IMG/VR virus record: IMGVR_UViG_3300037264_000319
Location: 1 to 28,129 of that record
Source of the DNA: a virus
Strand: one strand, 5' to 3'
DNA: 28,129 nt
Every line of letters begins with the position of its first letter. The stretch's first letter is position 1. Of the stretch, positions 6,983 through 13,067 are shown one piece after another. The notes beneath the pieces are model-generated. The model worked only from the letters and a program-made list of their open reading frames with translations, was not told where the DNA came from and did no database searches. The position numbers and the translations under genes are program-made.

Positions 6983-8524
6983 ATGCAAAAGAAGAAATTT
7001 CCATATAGAGCGATTTTCACTTCTGTCGCCCACGTTTTAGTAAATCAAGAGAGAGAAGATTTTCTCGCTCAAGCGAGCTTGGAAGACCTAAAAAGTCTCA
7101 TTCCAGATGAGGTTTTGAAATCGAAAGCTCTACTTCCAATTGCTTTTCCCGCTTTTACTGTTAATTTGCCGAATAAAAATCAAGACATAATCCTTGCCGA
7201 AGATGCTTTGCCTATCTATAAAGGATTTATTCATCAACAGGTGAATCGCTCTCATAATCAAGCTATTCCTATTGGGCATATCGTTGGGGCATCTTTATCT
7301 CGTTATAGTCCTAATTATAGTGCTGGTGTTGGGAATAACATTTTAACGGAAGACGAAGTTAAGAAAAATATCAAGAAACCTTTCAACGTTGCTTTGGCGG
7401 CGGCACTTTATTGGGTCACTGACGAAGATTATTTGCAGCAAGTCGAAGATAGTGCCGACCCCAATAGCGAAAACTATATGATGATTACCGCATCATTCGA
7501 AGTTGCCTTTGATGATTATCAGATTATGCGGAAATCGCCCGACATTAGTAAGGCCGAATTTATTACGGATGCTGCTGTATTAGAAGAGCTTAAACCGTTG
7601 CTAAAAGCTTTTAAAGGCAAGGGTGTTGACGAGAATAATGAGCCAATTTATCGTGTTATGAAAGGCGAGATTGTTCCTGTTGGTATTGCCCTAACTACTC
7701 GTCCGGCAGGGACGGTAAAAGGGATTGTAACTATCGGCACAGCAGAAATTTCCAATTCCGCCGAAAAAAGTGTAAATGCAAATGCTATAGTAGAAATTTC
7801 AGAGGAAAGTTCCAAAAATAGAGAAAAAAGTGTAAATGGAGATACAGATATGAAGCAGATTAAAACCCTCGATGAGTTGAAAGCAGTTAAGCAAGAAGAC
7901 CTTGCACAAGTAGCTCACGCCTCAATTATTGAAGTTGTAGAAAAGGGCATCGAAGATGCTAACGTTCAATATACCAAGAAGCTTACCGAAAAAGATGACG
8001 CTATCAAGACTGCGACTCAAAACGCGCAAGCGGCTCAAGAAAAGGCTGACAAGCTAGAAAAGGATTTGCTGGAAGTTAATAAGAAGCTTCAAGAGAACGA
8101 CCAGAAGGCTCTCGCACAGGCGAAGGAGCAGACGTTCCAAACTCGTATGAGTTCTATCAACGACACTTTCGAATTGGATGAGAAGCAAGTTACCGTAGTT
8201 GCAAAGCAGATTAAAGACCTTGACGAAGCTGGCTTCACTGGCTGGCTTGAAGGTTTCGAAGCTTTTGCGGCTAAGAAGACTAAGGTTAAGTTCGGCAAGG
8301 ACGGAAAACCGATTGTTGACGAAAAGGAAGTAAAAGACGGTAAGAAAGAAGAGAAGCTTGAAGCGAAAGCAGAGCTAGTTGATAAAGATGCCGAAACTCA
8401 ACGTATCCTAGACGAAGCAAAGGCTAAGGAATCGCAAATCGCGGCTGCGAAGACGATTGAGGATACAAAAGCAGATTTGAAACAAGACTTCACTCTCGGT
8501 GAAGGCATTATTTTGACCAAGTAA
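6983..8524 (+). CDS. Prohead protease fused to scaffold protein
   Basis: The 513-residue protein joins two functions. Residues 1 to about 255 resemble the herpesvirus-type prohead serine proteases of large phages: FIHQQVNRSHNQ supplies the probable catalytic His (H91), and MMITASFEVAFDDY the probable Ser (S171), with GHIVGA between. Residues 290-513 are a charged coiled coil with many Ala, Glu, Lys and Gln, typical of a scaffold that fills the prohead and is then digested. A linker of about 35 residues joins them and contains EKSVN twice. No ribosome-binding site precedes the ATG. An internal ATG at 7850 with GGAGA upstream could make scaffold alone, as in lambda C/Nu3. The position just before decoration and capsid genes fits. 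Confidence 0.85.
   Translation: MQKKKFPYRAIFTSVAHVLVNQEREDFLAQASLEDLKSLIPDEVLKSKALLPIAFPAFTVNLPNKNQDIILAEDALPIYKGFIHQQVNRSHNQAIPIGHIVGASLSRYSPNYSAGVGNNILTEDEVKKNIKKPFNVALAAALYWVTDEDYLQQVEDSADPNSENYMMITASFEVAFDDYQIMRKSPDISKAEFITDAAVLEELKPLLKAFKGKGVDENNEPIYRVMKGEIVPVGIALTTRPAGTVKGIVTIGTAEISNSAEKSVNANAIVEISEESSKNREKSVNGDTDMKQIKTLDELKAVKQEDLAQVAHASIIEVVEKGIEDANVQYTKKLTEKDDAIKTATQNAQAAQEKADKLEKDLLEVNKKLQENDQKALAQAKEQTFQTRMSSINDTFELDEKQVTVVAKQIKDLDEAGFTGWLEGFEAFAAKKTKVKFGKDGKPIVDEKEVKDGKKEEKLEAKAELVDKDAETQRILDEAKAKESQIAAAKTIEDTKADLKQDFTLGEGIILTK
7766..7778 (+). promoter_or_regulatory. Intragenic AAAAGTGTAAATG element, upstream copy
   Basis: This element lies inside the protease/scaffold gene, in the linker between the two domains, where it encodes part of EKSVN. 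It ends 71 bases before the internal scaffold ATG at 7850. It is the only member of the tandem pair placed far enough upstream to give a leader that includes the internal ribosome-binding site. Confidence 0.5.
7826..7838 (+). promoter_or_regulatory. Intragenic AAAAGTGTAAATG element, downstream copy
   Basis: The second copy lies 60 bases after the first, again encoding KSVN, and ends 11 bases before the internal ATG. The GGAGA ribosome-binding site starts at its last base. The surrounding DNA looks like a diverged tandem duplication: AGAAATTTC precedes both copies. Confidence 0.5.
7850..8524 (+). CDS. Scaffold protein from nested in-frame start
   Basis: This is the C-terminal 224 residues of the protease/scaffold gene read from an internal ATG in the same frame. 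GGAGAT sits six bases upstream of that ATG, better than anything at the full-length start, and two copies of the putative promoter element precede it. The product is a charged, Ala/Glu/Lys-rich helical protein with a coiled coil near residues 45-100 and a compact segment (TGWLEGFEAFAAKKTKVKFG) near its middle. A separate scaffold made in excess from a nested start is established for lambda (Nu3). Here it is inferred from signals alone. Confidence 0.55.
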   Translation: MKQIKTLDELKAVKQEDLAQVAHASIIEVVEKGIEDANVQYTKKLTEKDDAIKTATQNAQAAQEKADKLEKDLLEVNKKLQENDQKALAQAKEQTFQTRMSSINDTFELDEKQVTVVAKQIKDLDEAGFTGWLEGFEAFAAKKTKVKFGKDGKPIVDEKEVKDGKKEEKLEAKAELVDKDAETQRILDEAKAKESQIAAAKTIEDTKADLKQDFTLGEGIILTK

Positions 8525-8543
8525 ATAGGAGATAATACAGACA

Positions 8544-9101
8544 ATGAAACTAAAACCACTTCAACAGGTAGATGAGGCGAATGTAATCAATGGATTTTTC
8601 GCTCTGAATGCGAATACGGGCGACGAAGGTTGCTTTGCGACAATTCTTTCTTCGGGTTGGGTTAACAACTATAACGATATGTATCGTTTTGTTAATCTTA
8701 CTAGCGAAGCGAATGTTGTTTCTCAGTACCGTGTCTTGACTTCACAAGTCAAGCTTTCCGCTTCTGGCGACCTTAAGGGCGCACAAGTGGTTGGTATCTT
8801 GCTTAAGAACGTTCGTTCGGTTGATTATCTTGGCCGCGACCTTCGTTGGGACGAAACTCGTAAGACGGAAATGAATGCCGTCCTTTCGGGTGAAGCTGTG
8901 CCGATTTGTAAGCGCGGCTTGTTCCTAGTCCAAGGCATTGACGGAACACCGGCGGCTGGTTCTGGTATTGCGATTAGTAATAGCGGTGCGGGTATTTGGC
9001 GCGTGTATAAGCCTGCTGCTGAGACGACTGTGCCGACGCTTGGCACGTTCCTTGGCGCGGCAGACCGTGACGGTTACGCATTGGCTTGGATTGACGTATA
9101 A
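8544..9101 (+). CDS. Probable capsid decoration / head-stabilising protein
   Basis: The protein has 185 residues, with AGGAG 12 bases before the ATG. It is Gly- and Val-rich and apparently all-beta. The repeated GxxV strands and the C-terminal pattern (TLGTFLGAADRDGYALAWID) recall small decoration proteins of the DUF2190/head-fibre type, which end in a similar LGxxLxxxDxxGxxxV segment. It lies between scaffold and major capsid genes, where lambda gpD lies. Codons look more uniform than in neighbouring fibre genes, as does the capsid gene, which fits high expression. The product would trim the outer capsid surface. The assignment is by position and pattern and could be wrong in detail. Confidence 0.55.
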   Translation: MKLKPLQQVDEANVINGFFALNANTGDEGCFATILSSGWVNNYNDMYRFVNLTSEANVVSQYRVLTSQVKLSASGDLKGAQVVGILLKNVRSVDYLGRDLRWDETRKTEMNAVLSGEAVPICKRGLFLVQGIDGTPAAGSGIAISNSGAGIWRVYKPAAETTVPTLGTFLGAADRDGYALAWIDV

Positions 9102-9121
9102 TATAGTAAACTTTGTATAAT
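9091..9121 (+). promoter_or_regulatory. Weak sigma70-like promoter before capsid gene
   Basis: TTGACG (9091-9096) and TATAAT (9116-9121) are separated by 19 bases, longer than the optimal 17. The -35 box overlaps the last codons of the decoration gene. It could give extra capsid transcript, but AT-rich sequence here makes chance likely. Confidence 0.25.
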
Positions 9122-9136
9122 AGGAGAAAAAACGAT

Positions 9137-10291
9137 ATGAGAATTAAATTTAAAGAGACACCAAAACAGGTAGAGCTAGTCAAGGCGATGGCGTCCAAGA
9201 ATCGTATTACTTCGGAACAGGCGCAGTATGCCTTTGCCGAATTGATGCAGCCTGTCATTGAGAAGGTCATTCTTGAGAATGACGTTACCAGTGGCTTGTT
9301 TGAGGATATGCCGTTCAATGAGAACGACGACCCCTCGTTGCCGCTTGACCCCTTCCGTAATTATAAGGAAGATACCCTCTCCATTTGGAGTCAGGAAGTG
9401 GCTGGTGGCCTTGCTACCAACTATGTCAAAGCCCCAACGGACGAAATTAAGTTTACGACATTTCGTGTAGATAGCGGCATTTCTTACGAAGAGAAGTTTG
9501 CTCGTAAGGCTCGCCTTCCTATTATCGCTGGTTATATGACGATGATGGTTCAAGAGTTGCTCCGCAAGCGGAAGTATAATGCGTGGACGACCCTTTTGAC
9601 CGCGCTGGCTCTTGCCTCGCATAAGAGCGTTTTGGCTACGGCTAGTCCTCACGTTTTTCGTGCGACGACTGCTCAGAAGTTCGACTTGGATGAGTTGAAT
9701 TATTGGTTCCGGTTGGTTCGTCGTTTGAACGTTTCGATTTTCGGCGGCTCTCCTACCGATAATCCGTTTGGTTTGACTGACATTTGGTGCAGCCCTGAGT
9801 TTGTGATGGCGATTCGTTCGTTGTCCTATAACCCGATTAATACCAAGGGGTCAAATAATACGGCAGGAACGAATGCTTCGGGTGTTATCACGCTTCCTGA
9901 TTCTGACCGGACAGCCCTTTTGAACACGGCTGGTACGGCGAACTTCATGGGCGTGAACCTTCACGAAATGAACGAGCTTGGCCTTATCGGTGAATTCAAC
10001 ACCATCTTCGATGCGGTTGCTGGCTCTACGGCATACTACAAGAAAGATGATTCAACTAATAGCGCGTTTGTTGGCGGAACGACTGAGGAAATCGTGGTTG
10101 GTACTAACGGTGGTGCGCCGTTCGGTTATCGCCCGATTGAGACTTCGGATGAAGATGCTTCAAAGTCTACGTTCCAGTTGCAGCCCGACGACCAGTTCAC
10201 CCGTAGAAGTGGCAGGATTGGCAGCTACGGCTGGTATAATCTCGGACACTTGATTACTACGACCCGTCCTCTGAGTGGATTTATCTGGTAA
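9137..10291 (+). CDS. Major capsid protein
   Basis: The protein has 384 residues from the ATG at 9137, which has AGGAG ten bases upstream; an in-frame TTG at 9113 lies before that ribosome-binding site and is rejected. The helical N-terminus (SEQAQYAFAELMQPVIEKVI) leads to an alpha/beta body consistent with the HK97 fold, including a long spine-like helix (AGYMTMMVQELLRKRKYNAW) and later strand-rich segments. The C-terminus, with SGRIGSYGWYNLGHLITTTRP, resembles capsid proteins of large phages. A strong terminator follows within 25 bases of the stop. Position after protease/scaffold and decoration genes, length and the terminator all support the main shell protein. Confidence 0.85.
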   Translation: MRIKFKETPKQVELVKAMASKNRITSEQAQYAFAELMQPVIEKVILENDVTSGLFEDMPFNENDDPSLPLDPFRNYKEDTLSIWSQEVAGGLATNYVKAPTDEIKFTTFRVDSGISYEEKFARKARLPIIAGYMTMMVQELLRKRKYNAWTTLLTALALASHKSVLATASPHVFRATTAQKFDLDELNYWFRLVRRLNVSIFGGSPTDNPFGLTDIWCSPEFVMAIRSLSYNPINTKGSNNTAGTNASGVITLPDSDRTALLNTAGTANFMGVNLHEMNELGLIGEFNTIFDAVAGSTAYYKKDDSTNSAFVGGTTEEIVVGTNGGAPFGYRPIETSDEDASKSTFQLQPDDQFTRRSGRIGSYGWYNLGHLITTTRPLSGFIW

Positions 10292-10314
10292 TAAACTGGA
10301 TTAATCATAGATTA

Positions 10315-10349
10315 AGCCCCGAAGTCACAAGCTTCGGGGTTTTTCTTTT
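10315..10349 (+). terminator. Rho-independent terminator after the capsid gene
   Basis: CCCCGAAG (10317-10324) pairs perfectly with CTTCGGGG (10332-10339) around a seven-base loop and is followed by TTTTTCTTTT. It ends the scaffold-decoration-capsid unit. Confidence 0.9.
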
Positions 10350-10352
10350 AAC

Positions 10353-10381
10353 TTGATATTTATGGTGTTAGATAGTATAAT
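10353..10381 (+). promoter_or_regulatory. Sigma70-type promoter TTGATA-N17-TATAAT
   Basis: TTGATA (10353-10358) and a perfect TATAAT (10376-10381) are spaced by exactly 17 bases, four bases after the capsid terminator's T-run. The same pair with the same spacing recurs at 23035. It would drive the gene at 10404 from host RNA polymerase. Confidence 0.7.
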
Positions 10382-10403
10382 AAGAAAGTATAGGAGATAA
10401 TAT

Positions 10404-10778
10404 ATGCCACGCAAAGCCAAGAAATTCCACGCAGACGGGGAAGATATGGAACAAAAACCACAACGAGTCGTTTTAGCCCACCAAACAATTGATGATATAT
10501 TAGGTAAACAAGTTTTATCTGATTACGAACAGAAGGACGAGGAAAATTATCGGGATTGGTGCTCCGCACAGGGCGACCTAGAGCTTCAAAAAGAGTGTAT
10601 TCGCGTCGGCGTGTGGCCGAAGGACAATCGTAAATGGAATTTGGAGAAGCTAGTCGAGCGATTCCATCTTCAAGCTGCCAAGGCCGAATTGAGAGCTACA
10701 AAGCCGGTTGTCGCCAATACAAACCTTACTAAAGAGCAGGAACGCGCTTTAGAAGGCGGCAAGAACAAGCTTGGTTAG
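10404..10778 (+). CDS. Hypothetical protein, 124 aa
   Basis: AGGAG lies eight bases before the ATG, and a sigma70-type promoter is just upstream, separated from the capsid unit by a terminator. The product is charged and mostly helical, with a basic start (MPRKAKKFHADG), a middle with two Cys (CSAQGDLELQKEC) and a Lys/Glu-rich tail. No domain is recognised. Because it sits between capsid and fibre genes and has the host-type promoter, it may be made earlier than its neighbours, but its role is unknown. Confidence 0.75.
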   Translation: MPRKAKKFHADGEDMEQKPQRVVLAHQTIDDILGKQVLSDYEQKDEENYRDWCSAQGDLELQKECIRVGVWPKDNRKWNLEKLVERFHLQAAKAELRATKPVVANTNLTKEQERALEGGKNKLG

Positions 10779-10797
10779 AGTCCATTTTTCTTCTGTT

Positions 10798-10809
10798 AAA
10801 GTGTAAATA
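10798..10809 (+). promoter_or_regulatory. AAAGTGTAAATA element (putative late promoter)
   Basis: This copy ends 32 bases before the ATG at 10842, with GAGGAG as ribosome-binding site between them. It opens the fibre gene block that runs to 14927. Confidence 0.55.
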
Positions 10810-10841
10810 CGGTAAGAATATAACTTTAATGAGGAGTTTTT

Positions 10842-11162
10842 ATGGGATTACACAATGTTTCTAACAATCCGTCTGCTTATGCTGTCAGAACTAATATCGC
10901 GGCTTCCACAGGAAGTGTCGCTTTAGTCAGTGGTGCGTATGATGCGGTAATTATTTATAACGATTCTACCGCCACTTTATATCTTGGATATGGCGATAGA
11001 CCTGTTTCGGGTTGGGGCGCAGGGGGAACGGGAACGGCTGATTTTTCATTTAGTATTCCTCCAACCGGGAAGTATGAATCTCCCAAAAATTATTTTCAAG
11101 GGACAATCAATGGATTTTGGAGTAGCGCGGTTGGGACAGGGAAAATAACAAAGATTTCGTAA
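10842..11162 (+). CDS. Small beta-sandwich structural protein
   Basis: The protein has 106 residues, preceded by GAGGAG. It is rich in Ser, Gly, Thr and aromatic residues with alternating strands. Its body (IIYNDSTATLYLGYG, then FSFSIPPTGKYESP, then INGFWSSAVGTGKI) aligns by eye with the last 70 or so residues of the next gene (FYNNATTPVYVKWG, then FSFILASGDYYEMP, then VALWQGTPTGSGML), so the two share a domain. Such domains occur as caps or attachment modules on phage fibres and head decorations. I infer a virion surface component, partnered with the next gene, whose start lies two bases after this stop. Confidence 0.6.
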   Translation: MGLHNVSNNPSAYAVRTNIAASTGSVALVSGAYDAVIIYNDSTATLYLGYGDRPVSGWGAGGTGTADFSFSIPPTGKYESPKNYFQGTINGFWSSAVGTGKITKIS

Positions 11163-11163
11163 T

Positions 11164-12252
11164 ATGCCTAATTATACTATTACAGGGTTTCCTTATGTAA
11201 ATGCGGCTCGTCCGGCGGTTGTCTATTTGTCGGGTGTGGGGGATACTTTTTATCCCGCTAGTAAAGCTGATTTTCAATCAAACGTAAGTCTTAGTGGCGC
11301 AACTTTTAGTGTCGGTGCGGTTAGTGTCACAGGAGGCTACATTGGAATTACTGGTAATGTCGCGGTAACAGGAGTAAGCGTAAGTGTCGGGGCTGTTAGT
11401 ATAACTGGCGGCTATCTTACCTTGACCGGAGTTCCACTCGTAAGAATTTCTGCTACGACTTTCTATCTTCAACAGGTTGCCTTATCGGGAGACAATCAGA
11501 TTGGTGTTTCGGGCGGGGTAACGGTAGCTAATTTTCCCCTCATTGCTCAATTAAGCGGGACTAATAACGTTACAATCACAAACCCCGTAGCTCAAGTTCT
11601 ACTTACCGGGACAAATACGGTTACTGTTTCTAACCCAACAACCCAAGTTCTACTTACCGGGACAAATACGGTTACTGTTTCTAACCCAACAACCCAAGTT
11701 TTGCTGACGGGTTCGAATTCAGTTTCCATATCTAATAGCCCGACAGTGGTTGTTCCAGCGCACTTAGTTGGGCAAAGCGGTCTTTGGAATGTCGCTGTAT
11801 CAGGACAACCAGTGTGGGCGACTGGTACGTTTTCTATTGGCAATAGCCCCACCGTTGTTGTTCCAGCCCATGAAGTCGGGCAAAGTGGGCTTTGGAACGT
11901 TGCAGTTTCGGGTCAACCAATTTATGTAACTGGAACGGTAGTAATAACTGGAAATCAGAATGTATGTCAATCCGCCAGTTCGACCCCGACTGTCTTAGGT
12001 ATCCTGTCAGTCGCCAGTCCGACTTTACTTACTGGTTCAAATGCGAACCGGATTGGTCTTTCTTTTTATAACAATGCCACGACTCCGGTTTATGTGAAGT
12101 GGGGAACAACGGGAGTAAGTCCATCTTCATTTTCATTCATTTTGGCATCTGGCGACTATTACGAGATGCCTCTTCGTTATACGACAGCCGCTTTGGTCGC
12201 GCTGTGGCAAGGTACGCCTACGGGGAGTGGAATGTTAACGGAATTAGCCTAA
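11164..12252 (+). CDS. Repetitive fibre protein with C-terminal beta-sandwich cap
   Basis: The protein has 362 residues and starts two bases after the previous stop with no clear ribosome-binding site, so it is probably coupled. Residues 1-125 are beta-rich with SVGAVSVTGGY and SVGAVSITGGY repeats. Next come four 17-residue units (type QVLLTGTNTVTVSNPTT), two of them identical at DNA level, then two 36-residue units (SPTVVVPAHLVGQSGLWNVA type). The last 90 residues form a domain shared with the gene before. Short in-register beta repeats of this kind fold as trimeric fibre shafts. I infer a head or neck fibre, or a displaced tail fibre. Confidence 0.65.
   Translation: MPNYTITGFPYVNAARPAVVYLSGVGDTFYPASKADFQSNVSLSGATFSVGAVSVTGGYIGITGNVAVTGVSVSVGAVSITGGYLTLTGVPLVRISATTFYLQQVALSGDNQIGVSGGVTVANFPLIAQLSGTNNVTITNPVAQVLLTGTNTVTVSNPTTQVLLTGTNTVTVSNPTTQVLLTGSNSVSISNSPTVVVPAHLVGQSGLWNVAVSGQPVWATGTFSIGNSPTVVVPAHEVGQSGLWNVAVSGQPIYVTGTVVITGNQNVCQSASSTPTVLGILSVASPTLLTGSNANRIGLSFYNNATTPVYVKWGTTGVSPSSFSFILASGDYYEMPLRYTTAALVALWQGTPTGSGMLTELA
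11542..11745 (+). repeat. Four 51-bp tandem repeats in fibre gene
   Basis: Units begin at 11542, 11593, 11644 and 11695. The second and third (11593-11694) are identical over all 51 bases; the first and fourth are diverged. Each encodes 17 residues ending in NP or NSP. Confidence 0.85.
11737..11952 (+). repeat. Two 108-bp tandem repeats in fibre gene
   Basis: Units at 11737 and 11845 encode 36-residue copies containing VVVPAH, VGQSGLWNVAVSGQP and TGT. The proteins are very similar but many codons differ, unlike the adjacent identical 51-bp units. Confidence 0.8.
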
Positions 12253-12253
12253 C

Positions 12254-13045
12254 ATGATTTATAAGAATTTAGCAAATCTAGGCGGCGGGGTAAATGCCGC
12301 CCAATTAACCGGCTACGAACAAATAGCCCGTAAAAATCAACCAACCGGCTATGTTGGACTTGACGCCAGCGGAAACTTGTCTTCCTGTGTTTTGATTCCT
12401 CGCCAAGATACCGAAGCTAATCTTAATACTATTGTTTTAGCTAGTGGAGAGTTTGCCTCAACTACCGATACCAAAAAATTAAGGTTAGGTGATGGAATAA
12501 CAACCGGCGGTAATAATTATGACACTAGTTCTTTCGACCAAAATTTAAACTCCACCGGGTCTGTTCTTTTTTCAACGTTAACGACAAACAAAATTAATGA
12601 GTTTACCCATGACCCCGGCAGTCGTGATTTTACACGGTCAATTCTACAAGGATTCAAGTTGGCAAACAACGCACCATTCCTTACTTTTGCAGGGTTATAT
12701 GATTCAGACGATGATACGAGACAGTTTGGAGCTTTTTTAGATACTCAGACATACGGGTATCCTGAAATTTACTCTGGTTTACAGGTATTTCTTATTCATC
12801 AAATAGAAACCATTCCGCAATTAAGCGTGTCTATCCCTACTACCGCATCCCAAACATTTACGATTAGTCCTTCGCACCCTAGTTCTGGTTTGGCCTTTAC
12901 TAACCATACAGGAACTTCGCCGTCAATTATTTCACAAAGCACATTTACAGGGGTGGTTGGGGCAACCGGTATAACCCTTGGTCAGCCTTCGGGTTGGATT
13001 CAAATAATGGTAGACGGGAAAACTGGAAAAATCCCTTATTATTAA
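12254..13045 (+). CDS. Fibre/adhesin with Mtd-like N-terminal motif
   Basis: The protein has 263 residues; its ATG follows the previous stop by one base without a clear ribosome-binding site. Residues 47-85 (LIPRQDTEANLNTI, then LASGEFASTTDTKKLRLGDG) match the pattern RxDT...NxVLxxGExxxxTDTxxxxxGDG found near the N-terminus of many phage tail fibres and of the major tropism determinant. In those proteins it is a small attachment or trimerisation fold. The C-terminus (GWIQIMVDGKTGKIPYY) matches another common fibre ending with a G-K/T-Y-x-I/L-P-x-Y strand. The middle is beta-rich with no visible repeats. I infer a virion surface fibre or receptor-binding component in the same operon as its neighbours. 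Confidence 0.65.
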   Translation: MIYKNLANLGGGVNAAQLTGYEQIARKNQPTGYVGLDASGNLSSCVLIPRQDTEANLNTIVLASGEFASTTDTKKLRLGDGITTGGNNYDTSSFDQNLNSTGSVLFSTLTTNKINEFTHDPGSRDFTRSILQGFKLANNAPFLTFAGLYDSDDDTRQFGAFLDTQTYGYPEIYSGLQVFLIHQIETIPQLSVSIPTTASQTFTISPSHPSSGLAFTNHTGTSPSIISQSTFTGVVGATGITLGQPSGWIQIMVDGKTGKIPYY

Positions 13046-13067
13046 TTTGCGATAGCAAGGATAAACG

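Noticed and set aside
9113-9136. TTG at 9113 as start of the capsid gene
   Set aside because: It lies upstream of the AGGAG ribosome-binding site and overlaps the sigma70-like -10 box; the ATG at 9137 is better placed.
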